This document shows positions 1 through 10,209 of a stretch of DNA of 64,000 nucleotides, piece by piece; the stretch's first letter is position 1; each line of letters begins with the position of its first letter. This stretch comes from Pseudomicrostroma phylloplanum (taxonomy: Eukaryota; Basidiomycota; Exobasidiomycetes; Microstromatales). A program made the position numbers and the translations under genes. The notes beneath the pieces are model-generated. The model made no database searches. It was given only the letters and a program-made list of their open reading frames with translations, and had not been told where the DNA came from. The DNA lies in the NCBI GenBank assembly GCA_039545275.1, contig BCHS01000019.1, positions 124,001-188,000 of the forward strand. Reading direction: 5' to 3'.

Positions 1-300
1 AGACGTCTTCCGAAGCCTCATCATACTCGCGCTCATCGAAGGACGCCTCATCGTCGAAGTCGCGCTCTTCGAAAGAGGCGTCGTCATCGACATCGCGCTC
101 TTCAGAGAGGTCCTCGTCGTCGAAGTCACGCTCTCCGAAGGTAACATCGTCGTCGACGTCGCGCTCCTCGGAAGCCGCCTCGTCGTCAACTTCACGTTCC
201 TCAGAGAAAGTCTCCTCATCGGCATCGCGCTCCTCAAAGGCAGCGTCATCGTCCTCGGCTCGCTCCTCGAAGTCCTCTGCTGCTAGATCAGCGTCACGCT
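1..300. repeat. 33-nt degenerate coding tandem repeat
   Basis: About eight to nine copies of a 33-nt unit, read on the minus strand as ERDxDDxxxxE. Copies differ mainly at third positions and at the hydrophobic residue after ERD (V, F, A or Y), so this is an old, diverged array and not a recent microsatellite. It may continue left of base 1. Confidence 0.85.
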
Positions 301-568
301 CAGAGAGGTCGTCGTCAGCCTCGTCGCGGGCGCTGGAGAAATCGACTTCGTATAGCACGTCCCTCTTGCGGTCGTGCTGGGGCGGCTCGCCGGGAATGAT
401 TGCACCAGTATCGGGCTGTCCAGATCGTGTCTCAAGTTCCTGCTTGGCACCGAATGGCCCAAGGGCACCAGGAGGCTGAGAAGATCCAGTCTCTGATGAG
501 GAAGCGGCAAGGACGCTCTCAGAGCTGAGGGCCATGGCCAACACGACGATGGCAACTGTGATCTTCAT
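1..568 (-). CDS. Secreted acidic protein with 11-residue tandem repeats (partial, runs off the left edge)
   Basis: The reading frame starts at the ATG at 566-568 and stays open for 189 codons to the window edge, so the C-terminus is missing. Residues 1-21 look like a signal peptide (MKITVAIVVLAMALSSESVLA), with likely cleavage after the second Leu-Ala. A proline/glycine-rich spacer follows, then a dibasic DRKRD at about 66-70 that could be a Kex2 site. From about residue 90 to the edge the chain is built from 11-residue units, roughly ERD(V/F)DDEASFE, at least eight degenerate copies, encoded by 33-nt DNA repeats. The repeat region is extremely acidic. Smut fungi secrete repeat proteins cut by Kex2, but here the units are bounded by Glu-Arg rather than Lys-Arg, so processing into peptides is not implied. 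No family recognised; secretion and repeat structure are directly visible, function unknown. Confidence 0.8.
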   Translation of the reverse strand, partial: MKITVAIVVLAMALSSESVLAASSSETGSSQPPGALGPFGAKQELETRSGQPDTGAIIPGEPPQHDRKRDVLYEVDFSSARDEADDDLSERDADLAAEDFEERAEDDDAAFEERDADEETFSEEREVDDEAASEERDVDDDVTFGERDFDDEDLSEERDVDDDASFEERDFDDEASFDEREYDEASEDV

Positions 569-2009
569 CTTGATGAAGGTGTGGGGTTGGTGAACAGAAG
601 GAGATCGCTGAGGGTATTGAGTGTCCGTTCGAAGGATGCAATGTAGGTGGTGGATTCGGGATGAAGTGAATAGAACCAGTCTAATGCACGATGAGATCCG
701 GCTTCAAGTTACGTGTAGTCCTCGAAGATCAACTCTGAGGTCAGAAGCACGAGACTGGGGGAGGGATAAGGGGGAAATCGTTGTGAGCACTGCTAACGGA
801 ATGAAGGTGGAGTAGGTGAGCGGCCATGAAGGGATGATTATATACCTTGCCGTCGTCCTACATGAGGCCCGCTTGCTCAGAGCACGTCAGCTTGCTGCCC
901 CGACATATCAGTTGCGCCTGGGCACTCATAGCTCTCTGCCGTCCGCTGCGCAAGTCGCGGCGGTAAGGCTTTGCTTGCACAATCGTTTCCCGGGCTACTC
1001 TTCCGAGAAGCGTTTGCCAAAGCCTCGGAGACATACGCAAATTTGCCCTCTGAGCAGCGTCACGCCGCTCAACGAGCAGTGATGGGAACAATGCAGCGCT
1101 GGAGAAGGGAGCTCTTGCTATGCAATTATGCCCAGCATTGCGAAGATGCCTCGAAGCAGCGCGTTCTGTCTTCTAACTACCATGGGAAAGTCAAGGATGG
1201 ACCGAACGGTGTGCGAGGTCCATCATCATTGGCACATCAAGAGCATTGCGCTCGCAGTGCCTCCGGATGCCCGGCCTCGAACACCACTGTCATTGCTACT
1301 GCGTCTCCCCTTGACCGATTGCCCGTCTCCTGAGGGTACTCGTAATGCCGTTGCTGTTGCACACAAGACTGACAGGTGTTCGGGATCCGTCACAGGTTGC
1401 TCGTCCGAAAATGTAACCGGCTGGAGACAGCAGCCATGTTCGTGTCATTCCGAGTAACCGCTACCGTGCAGCAAGGGAGATTTGTAGCAAGCGCAATGGG
1501 AAGATCAAAGACTATGTCTTGGCAGGTTGAGAAGGACCAAGGAGCAAAGCGCCCCTCCCAGCGCGAGTGCCGAGCAAGGGTGATTCAGTCGTATGGCCGC
1601 AAGCTCCGCGCTGTGTCTACTCTCATCGCGTGGGTCGAAAGAGATCAAGTACCTCGTGAATGTGTATTGACCTGGTCTCCTCTAGTATGGAGGATGAGGA
1701 AGCACAATGCGTTGCACGAATCAGAACATTCGCGCATACAAGGGCAAGCGGAACGGAGCAGGCACATGCGCTGCGCTGGGTTCCACTCTTCGGCCGATTT
1801 TTCCGTGATTGGCCTTGCCAAACCCCGCATCGGACTTTCCCCGCATGGAAGACGCACCGGGCCTGTTGCACCGACCGGGTCTTGGATCTCCCCGCTTGGG
1901 CCGGTATTTCGTCTGTCCGTCTACCGAAGACATTCCTTTTCCTGTTCTACTTCATACCCCTTATCGCTTGCTTAGAGAGCCTCCTTTTCCAGTCAGTGCA
2001 ACTGTCACG
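569..2009. other. Intergenic stretch without a supported gene
   Basis: The stretch holds the promoter of the leftward secreted repeat protein and the upstream region of the rightward ligase. Several open frames of 60-200 codons exist but lack recognisable domains, splice patterns or sensible starts. A TATATA-like run lies near 838-845. The ligase frame is open upstream to 1809, but its N-terminus aligns best from 2010. Confidence 0.5.
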
Positions 2010-4135
2010 ATGTCGATTCCTGCTAGTCCGCCTACGGGCCCGCAAATCCTCGAGTCACCTCACGCTGCACTGCCAGGCAAAGTGCCACGCGGTCTGAACC
2101 TAGCCACTTTCGTCCAGAGCAACCCCTCGAATGTGCCCTCATCAAAGATTGCCTTTGTCTCGGCCCTCGACCCATCGAACAAGCTGACGCGAGCAGAGGT
2201 CTTCCAGTCTGGGCATGAGCTCGCGTGGAGCTTGCGCAACGTGACGAAGCTGCAGAAGAGGGATCGTGTGGCGATCTTTACGAGCAACAACCTCTGGTAT
2301 CCAGTGCTGGTGCACGCCAATCTCCTAGCTGGACTGGTGAGCGTGACGCTCAATCCGGCTTACACGGCCGACGAGCTGGCCCACCCGCTGGCGGATGCCC
2401 AACCGAAGGTCATCTTCACGACGAGGGAGCTGATGAAGACTGTGCGCGAATCGGCGAAACATGCTGGCTGGAAGGGCGAGGTGTTTGTCGTGGATGGTGG
2501 AGAGGGCCAAGGCTCAGAGACACACATCAAACAGCTGATGGCCAAAGCTAATGGGCAGAGCTTCAAGGCAGAATGGATCGAGGAGCCAGAGAAGGAGGAT
2601 GCTTTCATTGGTGAGTGTTAGAGATGCTGCGCTGACCTCTGAAGCAACTACCCAGCATGTCCTGACCGTATCTTTACCACTTATCCCACAGGCTACAGCT
2701 CTGGTACGTCTGGAAAGCCCAAGGGAGTCCAGCTGACACAGTGGGTAGCGCTGGCAAGACAAAGCTTCAAGGTCTCGCTTGCCTATTGACCCGCTGCTTT
2801 GCCTCTCCTGTCTACCTTCCCCTCCCAGCGCGAACCACATCCAGCTCTGCAAGATGATGATCCCCGGCCGCCACGGCGACCTCTCCCCAGACGACGTCGG
2901 GCTGGCCGTGTTGCCCTTCCAGCACATTTTTGCCCTCTTCCACTCTCTCATCTTCGACCTCTTCTTCGGCGTGACGGTCATCGTCGTCCCACGCTTCAGC
3001 CTCAAGGAGTGCTTGGGTTACATCCAGAAGTTCAAGGTGACAAAGATCGAAGTGGTACCGCCAATTGTGCTTCTGCTGGCTAAAGATAAGCTGGTGGATG
3101 AGTACGACTTGAGCTCCCTTAAGTGGCTCATTAGCGGTGCTGCACCCCTCTCGGCGGACTTGAGCGATCAGGTTGAGAAGAGACTCAATGCTCCTGCTAA
3201 AGGCGGCAAGCTGACTATTGTCCAAGGGTATGGACTCACAGAGACGGCACCGAGCTTGACGGCTGGTGCGGTAGCAGATTACCACGAGCACAAGGGCTCC
3301 ATCGGCGTCCTCTTCCCCAACATCCAAGCCCGCCTCGTCGACCCAGACACGGGTCTAGACGTCGCCTTTGAGATCGACACCAATACTTCCGAGGGCGCAT
3401 CGAAGAAGAGAAGCAAGCCAGGAGAGCTCTGGGTGAGGGGACCGAGCATCATGAAGGGCTACTTGAACCGGTCTGATGCTACTGCAGAGGCCATTGACAA
3501 GGAAGGCTACTTTCACACGGGTGATATTGCGATTGTGGAGGATGGGAAGCATCTGTACATTGTTGATCGGTTAAAGGAGCTGATCAAGTACAAGGTGAGT
3601 GGCGGGTGGAAAGACCGTATGTATACGATCGAGGAGCTCCCTTTTCTGACCGACGCTGCTCCTCTTTGATCCACGGCGACATCTTTACAGGGTTTCCAAG
3701 GTGAGCAACCCTCTGGGTCTGACCGTCAATTGTCCCCACTCCATACTGACGCATACTAACTCTCGCCCCCTTCTTCTGTCATTGTCTGCAGTGGCGCCTG
3801 CAACACTCGAGTCCCTCCTCCTCTCCCACCCCAAGGTGGCCGACTGCGCGGTAATCCCACTCCACTCAAAGGAGCAAGCCACCGAGCTTCCCCTGGCCTT
3901 TATCGTCCCCTCTGGCTCAAGTTCGTCTCAAAACTCATCGGAGCTGGCCAAGGAAGTGCAAGACTGGGTGGCCGGTCGGGTGGCAAATCACATGAAGCTG
4001 AGAGGAGGGGTGAGGGTGAGGGAGGAGATTCCGAAGAGTCCTTCGGGGAAGATTTTGAGGAGGTTGTTGAGGGATGAGATTAAGAAGGAGTTGGAGGAGG
4101 GAGAGGCAGGAAAGAGTCCGAGGGCGAAGCTGTGA
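2010..4135 (+). CDS. AMP-forming acyl-CoA ligase, 4-coumarate-CoA-ligase-like, peroxisomal (AKL tail)
   Basis: Adenylate-forming enzyme that would activate a carboxylic acid to its CoA thioester through an acyl-AMP. Exons: 2010-2610, 2692-2740, 2829-3594, 3691-3700 and 3792-4135; all junctions keep phase and give 589 residues, normal for the 4CL-like family. Visible motifs: SSGTSGKPKGVQLTH (phosphate-binding loop, split by an intron), YGLTETAPS, GELWVRGPSIMKGY, HTGDIA, VDRLKELIKYKGFQVAP and the catalytic-lysine segment PKSPSGKILRR. The last three residues, AKL, form a PTS1-type peroxisomal signal. Exon 4 is only 10 nt and encodes the GFQ of the conserved hinge, so the splice model is required by the family signature. 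Substrate cannot be read from sequence; 4CL-like fungal paralogues act on aromatic or fatty acids. A PMP47/ANT1-like carrier, which would import ATP into peroxisomes, lies 4.7 kb downstream. Confidence 0.92.
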
Positions 4136-5030
4136 GAAGGTGGGGCAGTGGTTGGGGGCTGTGTGCCTGCCGAGTAGACAAATCTTCTATCACGTTGAAT
4201 CGACTTCTCTAATAGCACTGAGGACCCGGTAATCAAACCCACAGTGGGGCAGTCTGTCGTTGTCGTATCCGTATCCCTCTCCTTTCGGCTGTAGTCTATC
4301 ACCGTGTCAAGAAGCTGGCCCTCGCGCGCCTCTGAGCCGAAACGAAACGGAACGGAACGGAAGGGAAGGAGGCCGACGACGTGCGCCGAGCCGAGACTGA
4401 GTCTGGGCTGAAACCAAGGCACAGGGTGAGGTGCTGTGCATGAGGGGAGAGGCTCCACTCGGCATTGGTCTCGGCTAGTCTAGCAGTCCAAGGCTATGGA
4501 TGGGAGTGGATGGATGGATGTAGAGAAGGAAATGCGGATGAGAGAAGTGGATCTAGTCTGAAGCAAGTCATCACCACCTTGCCATCCACGTCGTCTCTTG
4601 TCGTATCGTAATCGCTCCTCGTCGCCCCTTGGCTGCCTCTGCGTCTCCTCCACTGCTTGCTGCCTTCGACGGAAGCGCCGCCGATTGGATTGTCCTCTGC
4701 TCTGCTCTGCTCTGCTCGGACCTCGCCCTGGACTTCTTAGCTCCTTGCCTCGCTTGCTGCCTCGCCCTCTGTACCTGCACACCCGCACCTCATCGTCATT
4801 TGGGCCCTGATCGTAGAGTGAATAGCAAGCAGAACTCATCACAACTACGACACACGCACGCACCTGCCGCACCTTTTGCTCTCCCGCAACAAGGCCAGAC
4901 AAGATAGATCACATCGTCTAGGCATCCACGAGTAAAGCCAGGCGACCACACTTCCCATCTTTGCCTAGAGAGCTCCCCCTATCTCCCGATCTACTTCCTC
5001 CCATTCTCACTCCCAACCCCCTCACCCGCG
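4136..5030. other. Intergenic / long 5' leader region of the kinase gene
   Basis: The end of the ligase gene is followed by the promoter and leader of the kinase gene. It contains a GGAAC/GAAAC-type run at about 4339-4370 and a (CTCTG)4 array at 4695-4714. A C/T-rich tract runs up to the kinase ATG. No coding frame with support. Confidence 0.5.
4695..4714. repeat. (CTCTG)4 microsatellite
   Basis: Four perfect CTCTG pentamers in the leader region upstream of the CaM-kinase gene, followed by a diverged fifth copy (CTCGG). Potentially length-polymorphic. Confidence 0.85.
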
Positions 5031-6565
5031 ATGTCATCGGAGAAATCGGCCCAAACGGTCCCCTGCGCCTACAAGACCGGCCGCACCCTCGGCCAAGGCA
5101 CCTATGCCGTAGTCAAGGAAGCGGTCCACATCAAGACGGGCAAATACTATGCCTGCAAGGTCATCTCCAAGAAGCTCATGGAGGGAAGGGAACACATGGT
5201 TCGAAATGAGATTAGCGCACTCAAGAGGGTTAGTCAGGGACATGGAAGTATTGTCACCTTGGTGGATTATTTCGAGACGATGAATAATCTGTACCTCGTG
5301 ACGGACCTTTGTGTGGGTGGAGAGCTGTTTGATCGGATTTGCGAGAGGGGGAGTTACTATGAGCAGTGAGTTGGTAGGAAAGAGAGGGGAAGCCATGTCT
5401 GCTGAGTCCTCTCGCATGCTGATTCGTTCCTCCTCCTCCTCCGCGACCGCTATCAGAGATGCAGCTCACATTGTGCAGACAATCGTCAAGGCAGTCAAGT
5501 ACCTACACGACCAAGGCATCGTACACCGAGGTCAGTCTGCTCTGCCATCAGCCTCACCGTGCATCTCCGTTGACCCTCTTGCTCATGCATCTCTTGCCCC
5601 TTCCCGTCGTTGCCCTCTCAGATCTCAAGCCAGAGAATCTCCTCTTCAGAGACAAGACCGAAGAGTCGGACCTACTCATCGCAGACTTTGGACTCAGTCG
5701 GGTAGTGGATGATGATACCCTCTCGGTCCTCTCCACCACGTGTGGTACCCCGGGATACATGGCTCCAGAGATTTTCAAGAAGAGGTGAGTAGAGCGGAGG
5801 GAAGAGGGATGAGTGACAGCTTGAAAGAGGTTCGCTTTGCTGATCAGAGGTCTGTCTCTCTCCCTCTCCTTCCTACAGCGGCCATGGCAAACCAGTGGAC
5901 ATGTGGGCCATCGGCGTAATCTCCTACTTCCTCCTCGCCGGCTACACTCCCTTCGACCGGGACTCTACCGCTCAAGAAATGCAAGCCATCGTCAATGGCG
6001 ACTATGCTTTTGAGCCCGAAGTCTACTGGCAAGGCGTCTCTCCCTCTGCACGAGACTTTATTAATAAGCTACTCACGGTGGATCCTTCGAAGAGGATGAC
6101 GGCGAATGAGGCATTGGAGCATCAGTGGTTGAGCACGGATGCTGCCAAGCAGGAGGGTGAACAGAAGGACTTGCTGCCGGGAATCAGGAGCGCATTCAAT
6201 GCAAAGATGACATTCAGGAAGGCAGTGCATGGGATTCGGTGAGTGGGACAGAAGCAGCAGGGACAAGAGGTCCCACACAAGGTGACATTACTGACCACGT
6301 TCAGTACCCTCTTCCACCAATCTGCTAACCTTCCCCCTTCTCACACAGACTGATCAACCGCCTCCGAACAGAAAGCAGCGAGCAAGTCCCTCGTAACGAA
6401 GTGGAAGCACTACGAAAGGGAATCGCCGAAGCCGAGGCGGAGAATGTGCAAGAGGTCCTGGATGTGGACTTGCCTGATGCTTCCAAACATCAGGACAAGG
6501 GTGATGGAGAGCAGTCGAAAGGTGAGGGGGACGACGGGAAGAAGGAGGAGGGGGGTGAGAAATAA
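5031..6565 (+). CDS. Calcium/calmodulin-dependent protein kinase (CaMK1/CMK family)
   Basis: Ser/Thr kinase expected to be activated by Ca2+/calmodulin. Exons: 5031-5365, 5457-5530, 5622-5784, 5879-6238 and 6349-6565, giving 382 residues. The kinase domain comes first: glycine loop GQGTYAVVKEA, catalytic lysine in YYACKVI, HRDLKPENLL (spliced across exons 2/3), DFGLSR, TTCGTPGYMAPE with an activation-loop Thr, then DMWAIGVISYFLLAGYTPF. After the domain, FNAKMTFRKAVHGIRLINRL is basic and amphipathic, as expected for the autoinhibitory/calmodulin-binding segment; a last intron interrupts it. The tail is short, charged and Glu/Lys-rich. Length and layout match fungal CMK1/CMK2-like kinases. The leader is long (about 0.9 kb to the previous gene). 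Confidence 0.95.
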
Positions 6566-7319
6566 TGCAATGCAGAGAGGGAAGGAGAGAGAGAGAGAGG
6601 AGGAAGGGGAGAGAACACAGCAGACAAGTCAGACTCCTGCGCGACTTCGAGGGCGAGAGTGAGGTCCCGCACGCTCAGTCTATTTTCTCAGTCCCCAGTC
6701 ATCCTTTATATCATTAGCCCCGCGAATCGACTCGAGACTCGACTGTGACTCTGTCCGTGGTTCTCGGTGGACGGACACTTGCCTGCCTGCCGACCTGCCT
6801 GCCTGGCATTCTGTCCCTCAGCCCACATCCAGACCAACGTGCGCCCCCTCCTATCTTCACTCAGGACCCGCAGACACCCCTCGCTGAGACCCGCTTCTAC
6901 TTGCACTGCGCATCGCATCACCCCACTTATCGTCGAGCCTGTGCGAACTTGATCCGAGTCGTGGGTACTCTCGAGGGGCTTACGTCGGCCGTTGGCCAGC
7001 AGGACCGAGGCAGGCGTGCGGGCGGGCGTGCGCCGTTGTGTCCTTTCTCATCTCTTTGAGCCGAGCCGAGAAAGTGAGAAATGGAGCGAGGGAAGCGATG
7101 GACTGCCTGACTCTCCGACTCGAGTCAACGCTTCTCTTCCGCGGGCTGAATGCCGCAGGCGCAGCTCTGGAGAGCATTAGGGCGGGAGGCAGAAGCTCCC
7201 CAATGTTCCCGACGGCTCTTAGTCTAGTGCCTCCAGCTCAGCAGAGCTCGAGATTGTCCCTGCCTGGCCTGCATAGGTCAGGGTAAATCCTGAGAGCCTC
7301 TTCTCCCGGCATCGCTCGC
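6566..7319. other. Convergent intergenic region
   Basis: Lies between the 3' ends of the rightward kinase and leftward Nudix genes. It begins with a GA-rich run (6570-6620) and contains a degenerate CCTG/GCCT tract at about 6779-6806. No frame with coding features was found; most of it is probably 3' untranslated sequence. Confidence 0.45.
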
Positions 7320-8456
7320 TCAGGGCATGGGCAAGCCCAAATCGCGATGCAAAAGCTGCACCATCTCCACGTACCCTTCTACACCCTCAACTCCCTCGCT
7401 GATCACTCCCTTTCTGATCAAGAAGTCCAGCATGACGAGACCGCAATTGGGCTTGAACTCGCCTCTCTTCAGCAGGTCCATGATCTGCGGGATGGAGAGG
7501 AGCTCAAAGGACTGGGCTTCGCCGTCGTTTGGTTTTGGGATGAACTTGGCTTCCTCTGCACTATCGGAGCCGGAGCGAGGCGCAGGTAGGGGCAAGTCGT
7601 AAATGTACTGCACCTCGGGCTGGAGGTATCCTCCCCCCTCCTCGAGCGGAAGTGTGCGGTAGACGTACGTCACTACGCCCGTTTGCTGGATGCGGCTCCG
7701 CACTACGTCCTCGGCGAGAGAGGCCTCTTCCTGGCATTCCCGCACGATCGACTCGAAGGGAGCGTCCCCAGAGGTGATCCCGCCCGCGACGCTATTATCG
7801 AGGTAGCTGGGCCATGTCGCTTTGCTCGCGGAGCGACGGGGTACCCAGACTTTGAGTGAGCTCGAGTTTGAGCTCGAGCTGGAAGAGGAAGGGCTCCCAC
7901 TGCTGGGGTGTTCTTGCGTGTAGGCGGTGAGATGCACCCCGTAGGTGACTAGGCCGAAGAGGGCGCAGGCGGCGCGCTCCAGCTCGAAGACGGCTCCTCC
8001 TCTCCCGCCTCCTGGTTGGGTGCTCCTTTGACAGGAGTTGAAAGGGTGAGAGTCGGAAGAGTATACCGCGTACATCTCCTCGCGCCAGCCATCAAGGGCG
8101 TCTCTGAAGAGTCCGGCATCTCGCCAGGAGCGCACAAGACTATTCAGCGCATCGCTCCTCTTCTGGAACGAGTCCAGGCTGCGCGCCAGTCCCACTCGGC
8201 CTTCCGTATGGACAAAGGGCCCCTCTGCGACTCCTTTCGAGACCTCGATCAGCACATGCTTGGGTATGAACCCGATCTGCGCCGTGGGCGGGTCCAAGTG
8301 CAGGTGGAAAGGCGTGAAGTAGTCGGTGGTAGGCGAGGAGAAGAGCGGGTAGGGGTGGTTGTGGCAGCGGAGGAGGATGGAGAGGAGCGCGGGAGTAGAG
8401 GAGCTGGCGGCACTGTTGGTGGTCGTCGTCGGCCGATCGACTGAGGAAGAGGTCAT
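7320..8456 (-). CDS. Nudix hydrolase of the DUF4743/thiamine-pyrophosphokinase-related type
   Basis: Single-exon gene, 378 residues. The C-terminal half holds a Nudix box: GGIxxGDxxxxxxxRECQEEASL, with the RE..EE metal-binding glutamates intact at roughly residues 225-245. The N-terminal part (LLRCHNHPYP, then GFIPKHVLIEV) resembles the DUF4743 region of fungal Nudix proteins annotated as TPK1-related (yeast YJR142W-like, plant NUDT20/24-like). Those enzymes hydrolyse nucleoside diphosphate derivatives; yeast and plant relatives have been linked to damaged thiamine diphosphates, but the substrate here is inferred from family only. A serine run near residues 180-200 is probably a disordered loop. 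It shares a 384-bp divergent promoter with the peroxisomal carrier gene. Confidence 0.9.
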   Translation of the reverse strand: MTSSSVDRPTTTTNSAASSSTPALLSILLRCHNHPYPLFSSPTTDYFTPFHLHLDPPTAQIGFIPKHVLIEVSKGVAEGPFVHTEGRVGLARSLDSFQKRSDALNSLVRSWRDAGLFRDALDGWREEMYAVYSSDSHPFNSCQRSTQPGGGRGGAVFELERAACALFGLVTYGVHLTAYTQEHPSSGSPSSSSSSSNSSSLKVWVPRRSASKATWPSYLDNSVAGGITSGDAPFESIVRECQEEASLAEDVVRSRIQQTGVVTYVYRTLPLEEGGGYLQPEVQYIYDLPLPAPRSGSDSAEEAKFIPKPNDGEAQSFELLSIPQIMDLLKRGEFKPNCGLVMLDFLIRKGVISEGVEGVEGYVEMVQLLHRDLGLPMP

Positions 8457-8840
8457 ACTGAACGGCTCAAGGAGATTGACGATCAGCAGCGGCGAGATTG
8501 ACGATACGACATTCCCCTCACTCTGAGGATCAGAAGAAATCAGAAATCAATGCACGGCCACCCACCACCCCGCACTTCTGCTTCCGGTCCGACGTCTGCG
8601 CCTCCACCCCGTCTCCGGTTGACGCGACGCACTCGGCGAGCGGGACGAGGCTCGTGAGAGAAAGTCCCCGCCCGGAGACCGGATCTGGCCGGGCTTGGCT
8701 GCCTGCGACTTGTACGTACCATTCGTGCTGCCAATCAACCATCAGCATAGCATCATCACCATCACTCAAGAGGCTCAAAGCGCAGTAGTCACACTCGATC
8801 ACGGCTCACTCGTTCTTCGACCGCTGAGAATTCGCCAACC
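8457..8840. promoter_or_regulatory. Divergent promoter between the Nudix and carrier genes
   Basis: 384 bp separate two start codons that point away from each other. No TATA box is obvious; the sequence is GC-rich near the middle. Co-regulation of the two genes is possible but only inferred from the arrangement. Confidence 0.5.
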
Positions 8841-10105
8841 ATGACTGGCCAACCGGAGATCCCGCCCTTTGCGCAAGCAGCCGCCGGCGCAGCAGGCTCC
8901 ATCGTATCCAACACCATCGTCTACCCCTTGGACCTCATCTCCACCAGAGTCCAGACGTCAGGGTCCAAGACCCAGGCCAAGTCTCCCTTGGCGTCCATTT
9001 CGGAGGTGGTTAAGAAGAAGGGGGTCAGTGGCCTCTACCAGGGACTGGGGACGGACAATCTCTCCAATACTGTGAGTAGTTATGCACTGGGTAGGGTGAA
9101 CAAGAGACGAGATGGCCAAGACCCTGACCTCCGTCTTACCACTCGCTCTCCCACCTCATCCAGCTCTCCAACTTCCTCTTCTTCTTCTTCCGAGCCGCAA
9201 TCGTCGAGCGCATCCATGCCCGCTCTGCGTCTTCAGCGTCATCAGCAGCAAGCGGCAGCGGCAGCGGCAGCAAGCGCACAGGTCCTCCCCCGCTCACGCC
9301 CGGGCAGGACCTTGCAGCAGGGGCCCTAGCCGGTGTCTTCTCCAGGGCATTGACTACTCCATTGAGCAATGTGACTGTGAGGAAGCAGACGCATAGCAGT
9401 AGTAGTAAAGGGAGCAACGGGAAGGGAAAGGGAAAGGGGAAGGCTAAGGGCATGGATGGAGAAGTGATGGAGGACGATTCTTCTTCGGATGAGGAGACTA
9501 CGTATGAGGATGAGCCGTCGATTATGGATATCATCAATGAGATCCTCAACGACAAGGGCATCGCAGGTGAGTCAGTCCCTTTCGGGTCAGACAAGCATAC
9601 CCGTCTTGCATCAGACTTACAGTAGCTGATCTCCCGCTCTTTACGCTACCCAGGTCTCTGGTCCGGCTTCGAAACCGCTATCCTCCTCTCAACCACTCCC
9701 GCCCTCACCTTCTACCTAACGAACATCTACACCCGTCTCCTCTTCTCCTCCCGTCGTCCTACCTCCTCTACCGGCAAAGGGGATCAACCAACACAAACGC
9801 CCCTTCAAATCTTCCTCTCCTCAGCCCTAGGAAACGCCACCTCGACCACTCTCCTTTACCCGCTCATCCTCGCCAAGACCCTTCTGCAATTCCGCTCTCC
9901 TCGTACAGGGAGAAGGACCTATCGCAACCTGGGGGATGTGCTGATCAAGGTGGGGAGGGGGAAGAAGGGAGTGGTGGGGCTGTACCAGGGATTGGAGAGC
10001 CAGCTGATCAAGGGAGTGATTAGCCACGGGGTTACTATGCTTGTCAAGTCGAGGGTGGAGCTGGGATTCGTGTGGCTCTACCTTTGGATGAAGGGGAGGA
10101 AGTGA
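8841..10105 (+). CDS. ANT1: Peroxisomal adenine-nucleotide carrier, PMP47/ANT1-like (mitochondrial carrier family)
   Basis: Membrane carrier expected to exchange cytosolic ATP for AMP across the peroxisomal membrane, feeding acyl-CoA synthetases inside. Exons: 8841-9071, 9164-9566 and 9654-10105 (361 residues). The first carrier repeat begins AQAAAGAAGSIVSNTIVYPLD followed by a GLYQGLGTD motif; a second repeat shows AAGALAGVFSRALTTPLSNV (the PxxxxxxR/K pattern is degenerate); the third shows ALGNATSTTLLYPLILAKTLLQ and GLYQGLESQLIKGV. That pattern and YPLDLISTRVQT fit the PMP47/Ant1 branch rather than inner-mitochondrial carriers. Between repeats two and three sit a Ser/Gly/Lys-rich loop and an acidic stretch longer than in yeast. 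The pairing with a PTS1-tailed acyl-CoA ligase in the same window suits peroxisomal fatty-acid activation. Confidence 0.88.
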
Positions 10106-10209
10106 GGGCAGGGACGAGGCGAGAGTCAGGAGATCGTTCTAAGACCGCAGTGCCTGCAGCCTGGTGTTGTCTTTATTTCTATATGATAGGCATTGTGCAT
10201 ACAGCTTCT

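Noticed and set aside
1..300. CRISPR-like appearance of regularly spaced repeats
   Set aside because: The repeats are contiguous, degenerate and translate in one frame as an 11-residue protein repeat; there are no unique spacers, and the genome is eukaryotic.
1376..1975. 199-codon plus-strand frame in the left intergenic region
   Set aside because: Composition and codon use differ from all accepted genes here and no motif is visible; probably chance.
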